Origin: Candidatus Gottesmanbacteria bacterium
Lineage (GTDB): Bacteria; Patescibacteriota; Microgenomatia; 2-02-FULL-39-11
Direction: 5' to 3'
Assembly: GCA_016204905.1 (NCBI GenBank)
Contig: JACQJU010000124.1
Location: 1-11,302 of the forward strand
DNA: 11,302 bases
Shown: one piece after another, positions 6,102 to 11,302 of the stretch
Layout of the letters: each line of letters starts with the position of its first letter
Numbering within the stretch: position 1 is the first letter of the stretch
Made by a program: the position numbers and the translations under genes
Notes under the pieces: model-generated
The model's database searches: none
The model's input: the letters and a program-made list of their open reading frames with translations, nothing else
What the model was told of the DNA's origin: nothing

Positions 6102-6140
6102 GTACTTGAAAGTACTATGGTTCGATTCATGGTACTTTTT
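6102..6140 (+). promoter_or_regulatory. Two-state hairpin leader (possible attenuator) before tyrS
   Basis: Three segments can pair in alternative ways: GTACTT (6102-6107), AAGTAC (6110-6115) and GTACTT (6132-6137). The first two make a small hairpin, GTACT-TGAA-AGTAC. The second and third belong to a larger stem, AAAGTACTATG (6109-6119) with CATGGTACTTT (6128-6138), ten pairs plus one wobble, ending in a five-T run (6136-6140). The larger form resembles an intrinsic terminator and the smaller one would prevent it. It lies 68 nt before the tyrS start. There is no T-box motif. Confidence 0.45.
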
Positions 6141-6207
6141 AAATTTTGGTTCGCTTCTTATGTTATTTCCAAATTATATAAATTCTGCTATAGTGGAGAA
6201 GCAAATT

Positions 6208-7386
6208 ATGGACAAGATTGATGAATTACTTACTCGAGGCGTAGACAAAATTTATCCTTCTCGAGATGCTCTAGAAAAAGTACTTCGTTCTGGCAAGAAA
6301 CTCCGACTCTATCAGGGATTCGATCCAACTGGTACATTACTTCATATCGGCCATATGACGGGACTGCGCAAATTGAGGCAATGGCAAGATTTAGGACATC
6401 ATGTCATCTTTCTGATAGGCGACGGCACTGGCCAAGCAGGTGACCCCTCCGGCAAAACACGAGGCAGAGAAAAATATCTCACCAACGAACAACTTCGTCA
6501 AAATGCTCGCGACTACGTGCTGCAAGCCAAAAAAGTAGTTCGTTTTGATGGCGATAATCCAGTAGAGATACTCTACAACGGCGATTGGCTCAACAAACTT
6601 AGTTTAGTTGACCTCCTAGATATTGCCGGCCATTTTTCTCTCCAACAACTCGAGGAGAGAGAGATGTTTGTCGAGCGTAAAAAGAAAGGCGAGCCGATTA
6701 ACCTCAGAGAATTCCTCTATCCTCTATTGCAAGGTTATGATTCCGTAGCTATGAAAGTAGATCTAGAACTCGGCGGTAGCGACCAAACTTTCAACATGCT
6801 CTGCGGTCGGACTCTAGTCAGAAACTATTTGGCCAAAGAAAAATTTGTCATGACGACACCGCTTCTTACCGATAACCAAGGTAAAAAAATTGGTAAAACC
6901 GAAGGCAATGTCATCGCCCTCAATTCCCCCCCAAAAGAGCTTTATGGCCTGATTATGAGTTTATCAGATGATGTTATAGTCAAAGCCTTTGAGTATATTA
7001 CCGATTTACCCCTAGAAGAAGTCAAAGAGATCGAAAAGAAAATATCCCGAGGCGACAACCCGATGGTCTACAAGAAAAAACTCGCTTTAACTCTTACTGC
7101 AATGCTCAATAGCCAAAAAGAAGCCGCGGAAGCCGAAAGCTATTTTGAGCAAGCCTTCCAAAAAAGAGAAACCCCAGAGGAAATACCTATAGTAAAACTA
7201 GATCAAAATATAAATATTGTCGATTTTTTGGTCCAACAAAAATTAGCAGGAAGCAGGGGAGAGGCCAAAAGGTTAATAGAAGCAAATGCAATCGAATTGG
7301 ATGGAAAAATTATTTCAAAAGTTAATGAGGTCGTAAAACCAGGTATAATGAAAGTAGGCAAAAGAAGATTTCTTAGGTTAATATAA
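6208..7386 (+). CDS. tyrS: Tyrosyl-tRNA synthetase
   Basis: Class I synthetase that activates tyrosine with ATP and charges tRNA-Tyr in the cytoplasm. The frame is open from 6100, but the ATG at 6208 is chosen because homologous sequence begins there (MDKIDELLTRG), a GGAG lies nine bases upstream, and the extra 36 residues are hydrophobic, unlike the family. The 392-residue product has the HIGH signature (46-49), GDGTGQAGDPSGKTRGR in the Rossmann fold, the tyrosine-binding QGYDS segment, KIGKT as the KMSKS loop (227-231), and a C-terminal S4 RNA-binding domain (about 330-392, SRGEAKRLIEANAI). Length and motifs are normal, and it looks functional. It is divergent from the PBP gene and may be controlled by the two-state leader at 6102-6140. 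Confidence 0.96.
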   Translation: MDKIDELLTRGVDKIYPSRDALEKVLRSGKKLRLYQGFDPTGTLLHIGHMTGLRKLRQWQDLGHHVIFLIGDGTGQAGDPSGKTRGREKYLTNEQLRQNARDYVLQAKKVVRFDGDNPVEILYNGDWLNKLSLVDLLDIAGHFSLQQLEEREMFVERKKKGEPINLREFLYPLLQGYDSVAMKVDLELGGSDQTFNMLCGRTLVRNYLAKEKFVMTTPLLTDNQGKKIGKTEGNVIALNSPPKELYGLIMSLSDDVIVKAFEYITDLPLEEVKEIEKKISRGDNPMVYKKKLALTLTAMLNSQKEAAEAESYFEQAFQKRETPEEIPIVKLDQNINIVDFLVQQKLAGSRGEAKRLIEANAIELDGKIISKVNEVVKPGIMKVGKRRFLRLI

Positions 7387-7400
7387 ACAGGTGCAGAGCT

Positions 7401-7436
7401 ATTCCACCTAACAGGTGGAATTGACAGGTGGAATTG
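7401..7436. repeat. Hairpin plus 13-bp tandem repeat after tyrS
   Basis: ATTCCACCT (7401-7409) pairs perfectly with AGGTGGAAT (7413-7421) across a 3-nt loop. ACAGGTGGAATTG occurs twice in tandem (7411-7423 and 7424-7436), so the left arm could pair with either copy. It starts 14 nt after tyrS stops. No T-run follows, so it is not a standard terminator. It may protect the 3' end or be another dispersed repeat type. Confidence 0.7.
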
Positions 7437-7462
7437 ATTTAATAAATTGGGATTTGTTTAGG

Positions 7463-7491
7463 TCAATTAGAAATTAGAATAATTAGAAATT
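7463..7491. repeat. AT-rich leader repeat shared with the region upstream of pheT
   Basis: Contains AATTAGAAATTAG-type units. The 15 bases GAATAATTAGAAATT (7477-7491) are identical to positions 1-15, which lie directly before the pheT ATG; here they end two bases before the ATG of the 33-codon ORF. Either this is a dispersed intergenic repeat or a start-proximal element of these genes. Confidence 0.6.
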
Positions 7492-7493
7492 TT

Positions 7494-7595
7494 ATGAATA
7501 TATTTAGGAAACACAAAAAAATCTGGACCATCATAGTTATCATTGCTACCTTTGCCCTGGTAGCATCATCATTCTTACCATTTCTTTTTCTTTGA
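7494..7595 (+). CDS. Small single-span membrane peptide (33 residues)
   Basis: ATG at 7494, stop TGA at 7593-7595. The product starts MNIFRKHKKIW, a positively charged N-terminus, followed by one uninterrupted hydrophobic segment (about residues 12-33) rich in Ile, Val, Ala, Leu and Phe, ending PFLFL. This charge pattern predicts an inside N-terminus with the peptide anchored in the cytoplasmic membrane. No SD is visible; the ATG follows the same AT-rich sequence that precedes pheT. It ends 25 nt before recG. I do not know its function. The strong membrane-span pattern in an otherwise unexplained gap, together with the shared leader, argues it is real. Confidence 0.55.
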   Translation: MNIFRKHKKIWTIIVIIATFALVASSFLPFLFL

Positions 7596-7604
7596 TAAAT
7601 ACCC

Positions 7605-7613
7605 TGTTATAAT
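7605..7613 (+). promoter_or_regulatory. Extended -10 promoter of recG, probable leaderless start
   Basis: TGTTATAAT is a perfect -10 hexamer (TATAAT, 7608-7613) with an extended TG. Seven bases separate it from the ATGATG that opens recG, so transcription would begin at or beside the start codon. The region where a -35 would lie is only T-rich. No SD lies between. This predicts a leaderless mRNA. Confidence 0.6.
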
Positions 7614-7620
7614 TGCCCTC

Positions 7621-9657
7621 ATGATGCCTCTTACGCTAGATACTCCTATTGATGATGTCTTTATGATCGGCCCAATCATGGCCGGAAAGTTGCATAAACT
7701 AAATATCTATACAGTCGAAGATCTCCTTCGCCACTATCCTTTCCGCTACGAAGACTTTTCTATCATCTCCAAAATAGCCCAAGTCCAAATAGGTGAAACT
7801 GTCACTATAAGAGGAAAAATTATTTCCTTCAAAAATATTTATACCAAACTCGGCAAAAAGATACAGCAAGCCCAAATCTCAGATGAAACAGGTAATATTG
7901 ATGTTACTTGGTACAACCAACCCTTTCTCTCCAGGATTTTGAAAGTCGGTCTTATCGTCAATCTTTCTGGCAAGGTAACCTTTTTCAAAAATAAATTAGT
8001 TTTGACCTCCCCTGAATATGAGATAGACAAACCCATCAACATCCATACCGGCAGGCTAGTACCCGTCTATCCCGAAACTTATGGTGTCTCTTCCAAGTGG
8101 TTAAGATCCCGTATTGCCCCTCTACTAAGAACCCTAAAAGCGACAATCTCTGATTTCCTGCCCAAAGATACTATCGAGAAATATAATTTCCTGGCCGAGG
8201 ATGAAACTCTCAAACAAATTCACTTTCCCTTGTCTTTAGATTTAGCCACCCGCGCCCGAGATAGGCTTTCCTTTGATGAACTCTTTCTCATCAAACTTGC
8301 CTCTCTAAAAAGGAAAAGTGAATGGCAAAAGGAAACTGTCGGTAAAAGGTTCAAAGTAAATCAATTTCAGTCTAAACTCGACTCATTTATCACCAATTTA
8401 CCCTTCAAACTCACCGGCGCCCAGAATAGGTCTGTAGCTGAGATACTCGCTGATCTAGGCAAAACTACTCCCACTAACCGCCTCCTCGAAGGCGAAGTCG
8501 GGTCAGGAAAAACAGTAGTAGCCACAATTGCTATGTACCTAGCTTACCTAAATAAATTTAGTTCCGTACTTATGGCCCCCACAGAAATACTTGCTCAACA
8601 ACACTACGAAACCGTCAATAAATTACTTGAGCCCTATGGTATCAAAACAGCACTTATCACTAGAAATTCAAAATTTAAAATTTCAAATTTAAAATTTCAA
8701 ATTTTTGTTGGTACCCATGCTCTCCTATCCGAAAAAGTAACCATCAAAAATTTAGGCCTTATAGTCATTGACGAACAACAAAGATTTGGCGTCGAGCAAA
8801 GAGCTCTACTCAAGGAAAAAGGCCTAAACCCTCATCTTTTGACTATGACGGCTACTCCCATACCCCGTACCATGGCTCTTACACTCTACGGCGAATTAGA
8901 TCTATCCATCATAGACCAATTACCAAAAGAAAGAAAAAGAGTCAAAACTTATGTGGTACCGCCAGAGAAAAGAGAGGCGGCTTACGAGTGGATCAAAAAG
9001 GAAATAAATACCCACTCTACCCAAGCATTTGTTATTTGTCCTCTTATAGAAGACTCAGAAAGTCTAGAATCTGTAAAAGCAGCCAAAAGTGAATATGAGA
9101 GATTAAAGAAAAACATCTTTCCCGATCTTAGACTAGGCCTCCTTCATGGACGTCTAAAAGTGAAAGAGAAAAATAATATTTTGGACAAATTTAAAGACAA
9201 ACAAATTGACATTCTTGTCTCCACCCCCATCGTCGAAGTCGGCATCGATATACCCAACGCTACTATTATGGTCATCGAGGCAGCGGAACGTTTTGGCCTC
9301 ACACAGCTCCACCAACTGCGTGGTAGAGTCGGCCGGGGAGAGTTACAATCATACTGTCTTCTTTTCTCTGAGATAGACTCAGAAACTTCATTGCGTCGCC
9401 TAAAAGCCTTAGAAAAAACATTTATCGGAGCAGAGCTAGCCGAACTAGATCTTAGACTACGTGGTCCAGGCGAGTTTTTTGGTACCAAACAACATGGCAT
9501 CGGCAATCTGAAAATAGCTAGTCTGAGTGACACCAAAACTATCGAAATAGCAGATAAAGAAGCAAAGAATATCATCGCCAACACAGCGCTAATACAATCT
9601 AGCCCCTTGCGAAAGGCCCTAGAAAAATATACAATAAAGAAGATATCTCGGGATTAG
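7621..9657 (+). CDS. recG: ATP-dependent DNA helicase RecG
   Basis: Remodels stalled replication forks and Holliday junctions by double-strand DNA translocation. The 678 residues, close to the usual length, contain the N-terminal wedge/OB region (about 1-150, including GKIISF and LSGKVTFF). Helicase motifs follow in order: GEVGSGKT (Walker A, 291-298), LMAPTEILAQQHYE (317-330), DEQQRFG (384-390), TATPIPRT (410-417), then STPIVEVGIDIPNATIMVIE and the QLHQLRGRVGRG motif VI. DEQQ replaces the more common DEQH. Residues 349-360, between the TALIT strand and IFVGTHALL, are encoded by a 14-bp AT-rich tandem repeat and replace a loop that is normally longer and unlike it. Two ATG codons open the frame; either could be used. 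All catalytic motifs are intact, so the protein should be active. Confidence 0.95.
   Translation: MMPLTLDTPIDDVFMIGPIMAGKLHKLNIYTVEDLLRHYPFRYEDFSIISKIAQVQIGETVTIRGKIISFKNIYTKLGKKIQQAQISDETGNIDVTWYNQPFLSRILKVGLIVNLSGKVTFFKNKLVLTSPEYEIDKPINIHTGRLVPVYPETYGVSSKWLRSRIAPLLRTLKATISDFLPKDTIEKYNFLAEDETLKQIHFPLSLDLATRARDRLSFDELFLIKLASLKRKSEWQKETVGKRFKVNQFQSKLDSFITNLPFKLTGAQNRSVAEILADLGKTTPTNRLLEGEVGSGKTVVATIAMYLAYLNKFSSVLMAPTEILAQQHYETVNKLLEPYGIKTALITRNSKFKISNLKFQIFVGTHALLSEKVTIKNLGLIVIDEQQRFGVEQRALLKEKGLNPHLLTMTATPIPRTMALTLYGELDLSIIDQLPKERKRVKTYVVPPEKREAAYEWIKKEINTHSTQAFVICPLIEDSESLESVKAAKSEYERLKKNIFPDLRLGLLHGRLKVKEKNNILDKFKDKQIDILVSTPIVEVGIDIPNATIMVIEAAERFGLTQLHQLRGRVGRGELQSYCLLFSEIDSETSLRRLKALEKTFIGAELAELDLRLRGPGEFFGTKQHGIGNLKIASLSDTKTIEIADKEAKNIIANTALIQSSPLRKALEKYTIKKISRD
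8664..8705. repeat. 14-bp AT-rich tandem repeat inside recG
   Basis: AAATTTAAAATTTC occurs twice in exact tandem (8671-8684, 8685-8698) with partial units on both sides. Because 14 is not a multiple of three, the units are read in different frames, giving the peptide KFKISNLKFQI. It lies in the loop between helicase motifs Ia and II. Confidence 0.8.
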
Positions 9658-9674
9658 CGAATATGTTTATCAGT

Positions 9675-9721
9675 AATTCGCAAATTCGCATTTATTTGCT
9701 TTAAATTCGTATAAATTCGCA
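9675..9721. repeat. AATTCGCA repeats between recG and rpmF
   Basis: AATTCGCA occurs at 9675-9682 and 9683-9690 in tandem, again at 9714-9721, and as AATTCGT at 9704-9710. A possible -10 box, TATAAA, sits at 9710-9715, which would start transcription 5-8 bases before rpmF. No good -35 is present. Confidence 0.6.
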
Positions 9722-9728
9722 TGTTACT

Positions 9729-9926
9729 ATGACACCATTACCCAAAAGACGCCATTCGACTAGACGTGGCGGCAAAAGAGAAGCTGCCATCAGCAAAAGT
9801 ATACCTATCCTGCAGAAATGCCCCAAGTGTGGATCAGCCAAAATTTCTCACCAAGCCTGCCGGAATTGCGGATATTATGGTGATATTCAAATTATTCTCC
9901 CCAAAAAGCCAAAAGACAAAAAATGA
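9729..9926 (+). CDS. rpmF: 50S ribosomal protein L32
   Basis: Small zinc-ribbon protein of the large ribosomal subunit. The 65 residues have the typical basic start (PLPKRRHSTRRGGKR) that threads into rRNA, followed by four cysteines as two CxxC pairs (Cys31/34 in CPKCG and Cys44/47 in CRNCG) that should bind zinc, then the GYYGD turn and a lysine-rich tail. Both cysteine pairs are intact, so this is the zinc-containing form. The family usually opens MAVPKRR; here it opens MTPLPKRR. No SD is visible. Its TGA overlaps the nusB ATG in ATGA, and the following overlaps suggest one transcript with nusB, the carrier-like gene and rnc. Confidence 0.93.
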   Translation: MTPLPKRRHSTRRGGKREAAISKSIPILQKCPKCGSAKISHQACRNCGYYGDIQIILPKKPKDKK

Positions 9927-10288
9927 AAACCTCCAAGGACCCTCGACACCTAGCCAGGTTAAGGATTGTCGGCGAATTATTTTCCCACAGCTTTCTTGAC
10001 CAAAATACTGATACCAGAAGTCACCAGGTCATAGAACAATTAGAGAAAATTGACCCTCTTATCACCGCCTCAGCACCCGAATTTCCCCTTGACAAAATAG
10101 CCAAAGTGGATTTAGCTATATTAAGGCTAGCAATTTATGAACTAGTTATAGAAAAGAAAGAACCCCCAAAAGTTATCATAGATGAAGCAGTCGAAATAGC
10201 CAAAACACTCGGAGGCGACGGCAGTCCACCTTTTATAAATGGCGTTTTAGGAACAGTATTAGAACATGCAAAACAATCAAACCTTTGA
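9923..10288 (+). CDS. nusB: Transcription antitermination factor NusB
   Basis: All-helical RNA-binding protein that, with NusE (ribosomal protein S10), assembles on boxA RNA for rRNA antitermination. The 121-residue product is slightly shorter than usual. It carries the family pattern of a basic first helix (DPRHLARLRIVGELFSHSF), a central DKIAKVDLAILRLAIYELV helix and the C-terminal motif PPKVIIDEAVEIAKTLGGDGSPPFINGVLG, which match conserved NusB segments well. The start overlaps the rpmF stop by 4 nt, which indicates translational coupling. The 3' end overlaps the next gene by 23 nt. Confidence 0.93.
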   Translation: MKTSKDPRHLARLRIVGELFSHSFLDQNTDTRSHQVIEQLEKIDPLITASAPEFPLDKIAKVDLAILRLAIYELVIEKKEPPKVIIDEAVEIAKTLGGDGSPPFINGVLGTVLEHAKQSNL

Positions 10289-10520
10289 CCAAAAATTAGT
10301 CACTATACTAAAAGACAAATTGGGATTAGAAGACCAGGAACTTAATCTCCAAGACAACCTTGAGACTGATCTCAATATAGGTGAACTGGAAAAAGCTGAC
10401 CTTTTTGCTTCCCTTGAGAAAGAATTAAATTTTTCTATCGAAGACAAAAGTCGTCTTGTAAACGTTAAGACTCTGGAAGATCTTATCCATTTAGTCGAGG
10501 AAAATTCTCATGAGTTTTGA
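10266..10520 (+). CDS. Acyl carrier protein-like, lacking the phosphopantetheine serine
   Basis: The 84 residues match the carrier-protein fold: helix 1 (FDQKLVTILKDKLG), an acidic loop with LETDLNIGELEKADLFASLE where DLGADSLDxxEL is expected, and a final helix after VKTLEDLIHLVEE. It sits just before rnc, the place acpP often occupies. Aligning D35-L36-N37-I38-G39-E40-L41 with the D-L-G-A-D-S-L motif puts Glu40 where the modified serine should be, and no nearby serine fits (Ser49 is nine residues later, within helix 2). It should therefore not carry a 4'-phosphopantetheine arm. A divergent or non-enzymatic carrier protein is the best call. It overlaps nusB by 23 nt and rnc by 11 nt. Confidence 0.8.
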   Translation: MQNNQTFDQKLVTILKDKLGLEDQELNLQDNLETDLNIGELEKADLFASLEKELNFSIEDKSRLVNVKTLEDLIHLVEENSHEF

Positions 10521-11196
10521 TACTCTCGAAAAAACTCTCGGTTTTGGTTTCAAAAACCAGAACCTCGTCAAGATGGCCTTCATCCATCGTTCCTATCTAA
10601 ATGAAGCCAAGGAAAATCTGGAATCAAATGAAAGATTAGAATTTTTGGGAGACAGCATCTTATCTTTTCTAGTTTCCAAATTTTTATATACTACTTACCC
10701 ACATCTGCCTGAGGGCGAACTCACCAGTTTAAGATCAGCTATTGTCAAAACCAAAACGCTTTCCCAAATAGCCAGTGATTTGTCCCTTGGTACTTTACTC
10801 AAACTATCCAAAGGAGAGATTGCCTCCAATGGTAGAGAAAATCCTTCCATACTTGCCGATACCTTTGAAGCTTTATTAGGGGCAATATTTTTAGACCAAG
10901 GCCTACCCAAGGCAGAAATGGCCATCAAGAAGTTTTTACTACCCCAGTTAACAGAAATTATCGCCCTCAAAGCTTACAAAGACGCCAAAAGCTCTCTACA
11001 AGAGATCATCCAAGAAAAGACACGCTCCTCTCCCGTCTACAAAGTACTCCAAGAAAAAGGACCTGATCATGCCAAAACATTCACCATCGGCGTCTTTCTG
11101 GGAGACGAACTTCTGGGCAAAGGAGTGGGCAAGAGTAAACAAGAGGGCGAACAGATGGCTGCAGCCGTCGCACTTGAAGCCTGGGCCAAAAGATAA
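10510..11196 (+). CDS. rnc: Ribonuclease III
   Basis: Cleaves double-stranded RNA, including rRNA precursors, as a dimer. The 228 residues have the endonuclease domain (about 1-150) with signature NERLEFLGDS (40-49), and acidic residues Glu41, Glu44, Asp48, Glu70, Asp117 and Glu120, matching the metal-binding set of the family. A double-stranded RNA-binding domain follows (about 158-228, DAKSSLQEIIQE through KSKQEGEQMAAAVALEAW). Length is normal and nothing is missing. The start overlaps the carrier-like gene by 11 nt, with GAGGA about ten bases upstream. The long palindrome beginning 27 nt after its stop is the only terminator candidate. Confidence 0.96.
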   Translation: MSFDTLEKTLGFGFKNQNLVKMAFIHRSYLNEAKENLESNERLEFLGDSILSFLVSKFLYTTYPHLPEGELTSLRSAIVKTKTLSQIASDLSLGTLLKLSKGEIASNGRENPSILADTFEALLGAIFLDQGLPKAEMAIKKFLLPQLTEIIALKAYKDAKSSLQEIIQEKTRSSPVYKVLQEKGPDHAKTFTIGVFLGDELLGKGVGKSKQEGEQMAAAVALEAWAKR

Positions 11197-11222
11197 TATA
11201 ATACATGCTTATAAATTAGAAT

Positions 11223-11302
11223 TAAAAATTATAAAGTCTAAATTACAAATTACCTGCCTACCGGTAGGCAGGTAATTTGTAATTTAGACTTTATAATTTT
11301 TA
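11223..11302. repeat. 80-nt perfect palindrome at the window end
   Basis: Positions 11223-11262 are the exact reverse complement of 11263-11302, with no spacer. The core is CCTGCCTACCGGTAGGCAGG (11253-11272), flanked by AT-rich arms. The palindrome may continue beyond the window. As RNA it would make a 40-bp stem with no free loop bases, and it could end transcription of the rpmF-rnc set in both directions. It may equally be a mobile palindromic repeat or a fold-back artefact at a contig end. Confidence 0.9.

Noticed and set aside
6100..6207. N-terminal extension of tyrS by 36 codons in the same open frame
   Set aside because: The extension is hydrophobic and unlike the family, overlaps the hairpin leader, and the ATG at 6208 has an SD and begins with normal TyrRS sequence.
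6100..6207. T-box riboswitch before tyrS
   Set aside because: No T-box consensus (AGGGTGGNACCGCG) or specifier-loop layout is visible; only simple alternative hairpins are present.
1..11302. CRISPR array, tRNA or rRNA genes
   Set aside because: No regularly spaced repeat-spacer pattern, cloverleaf or rRNA stretch was seen on either strand; intergenic gaps are short and explained by the repeats listed.

Overview
The window looks like a stretch of chromosome from a small-genome bacterium of the Candidate Phyla Radiation (Patescibacteria), possibly the Microgenomates side. This is an inference from gene content and style, not from a marker search. The clues are AT-rich genes packed with short overlaps, weak or absent Shine-Dalgarno (SD) sites on the core genes, a short PheT without the tRNA-binding domain, an acyl-carrier-like protein without its attachment serine, and many palindromic or short tandem repeats in and between genes.

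Layout, left to right. (1) pheT (+), phenylalanyl-tRNA synthetase beta chain, carries three copies of a GC-rich palindromic element read in frame, plus a CCAATGA repeat. (2) From 2163 to about 3440 lies a different kind of DNA: more GC-rich, with minus-strand small ORFs of 89, 76, 43 and 73 codons, strong SD sites ahead of three of them, intercistronic hairpins and a convincing intrinsic terminator. I recognise none of these proteins. (3) A class A penicillin-binding protein (-). (4) Divergently, tyrS (+), with a leader that can form two mutually exclusive hairpins. (5) A 33-codon single-span membrane peptide and recG (+). recG has an extended -10 box seven bases before its start, suggesting a leaderless mRNA, and a 14-bp tandem repeat inside its coding sequence. 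(6) A tight set rpmF-nusB-acpP-like-rnc (+), the last three joins overlapping by 4, 23 and 11 nt. (7) An 80-nt perfect palindrome at the very end of the window.

Most named genes serve translation and RNA metabolism (PheT, TyrS, L32, NusB, RNase III); the others serve cell-wall synthesis (PBP1-type) and recombination (RecG). The strongest candidates for something undescribed are the coding-tolerated palindromic element in pheT, the small-ORF island on the minus strand, the carrier protein with Ser replaced by Glu, and the two-state tyrS leader.
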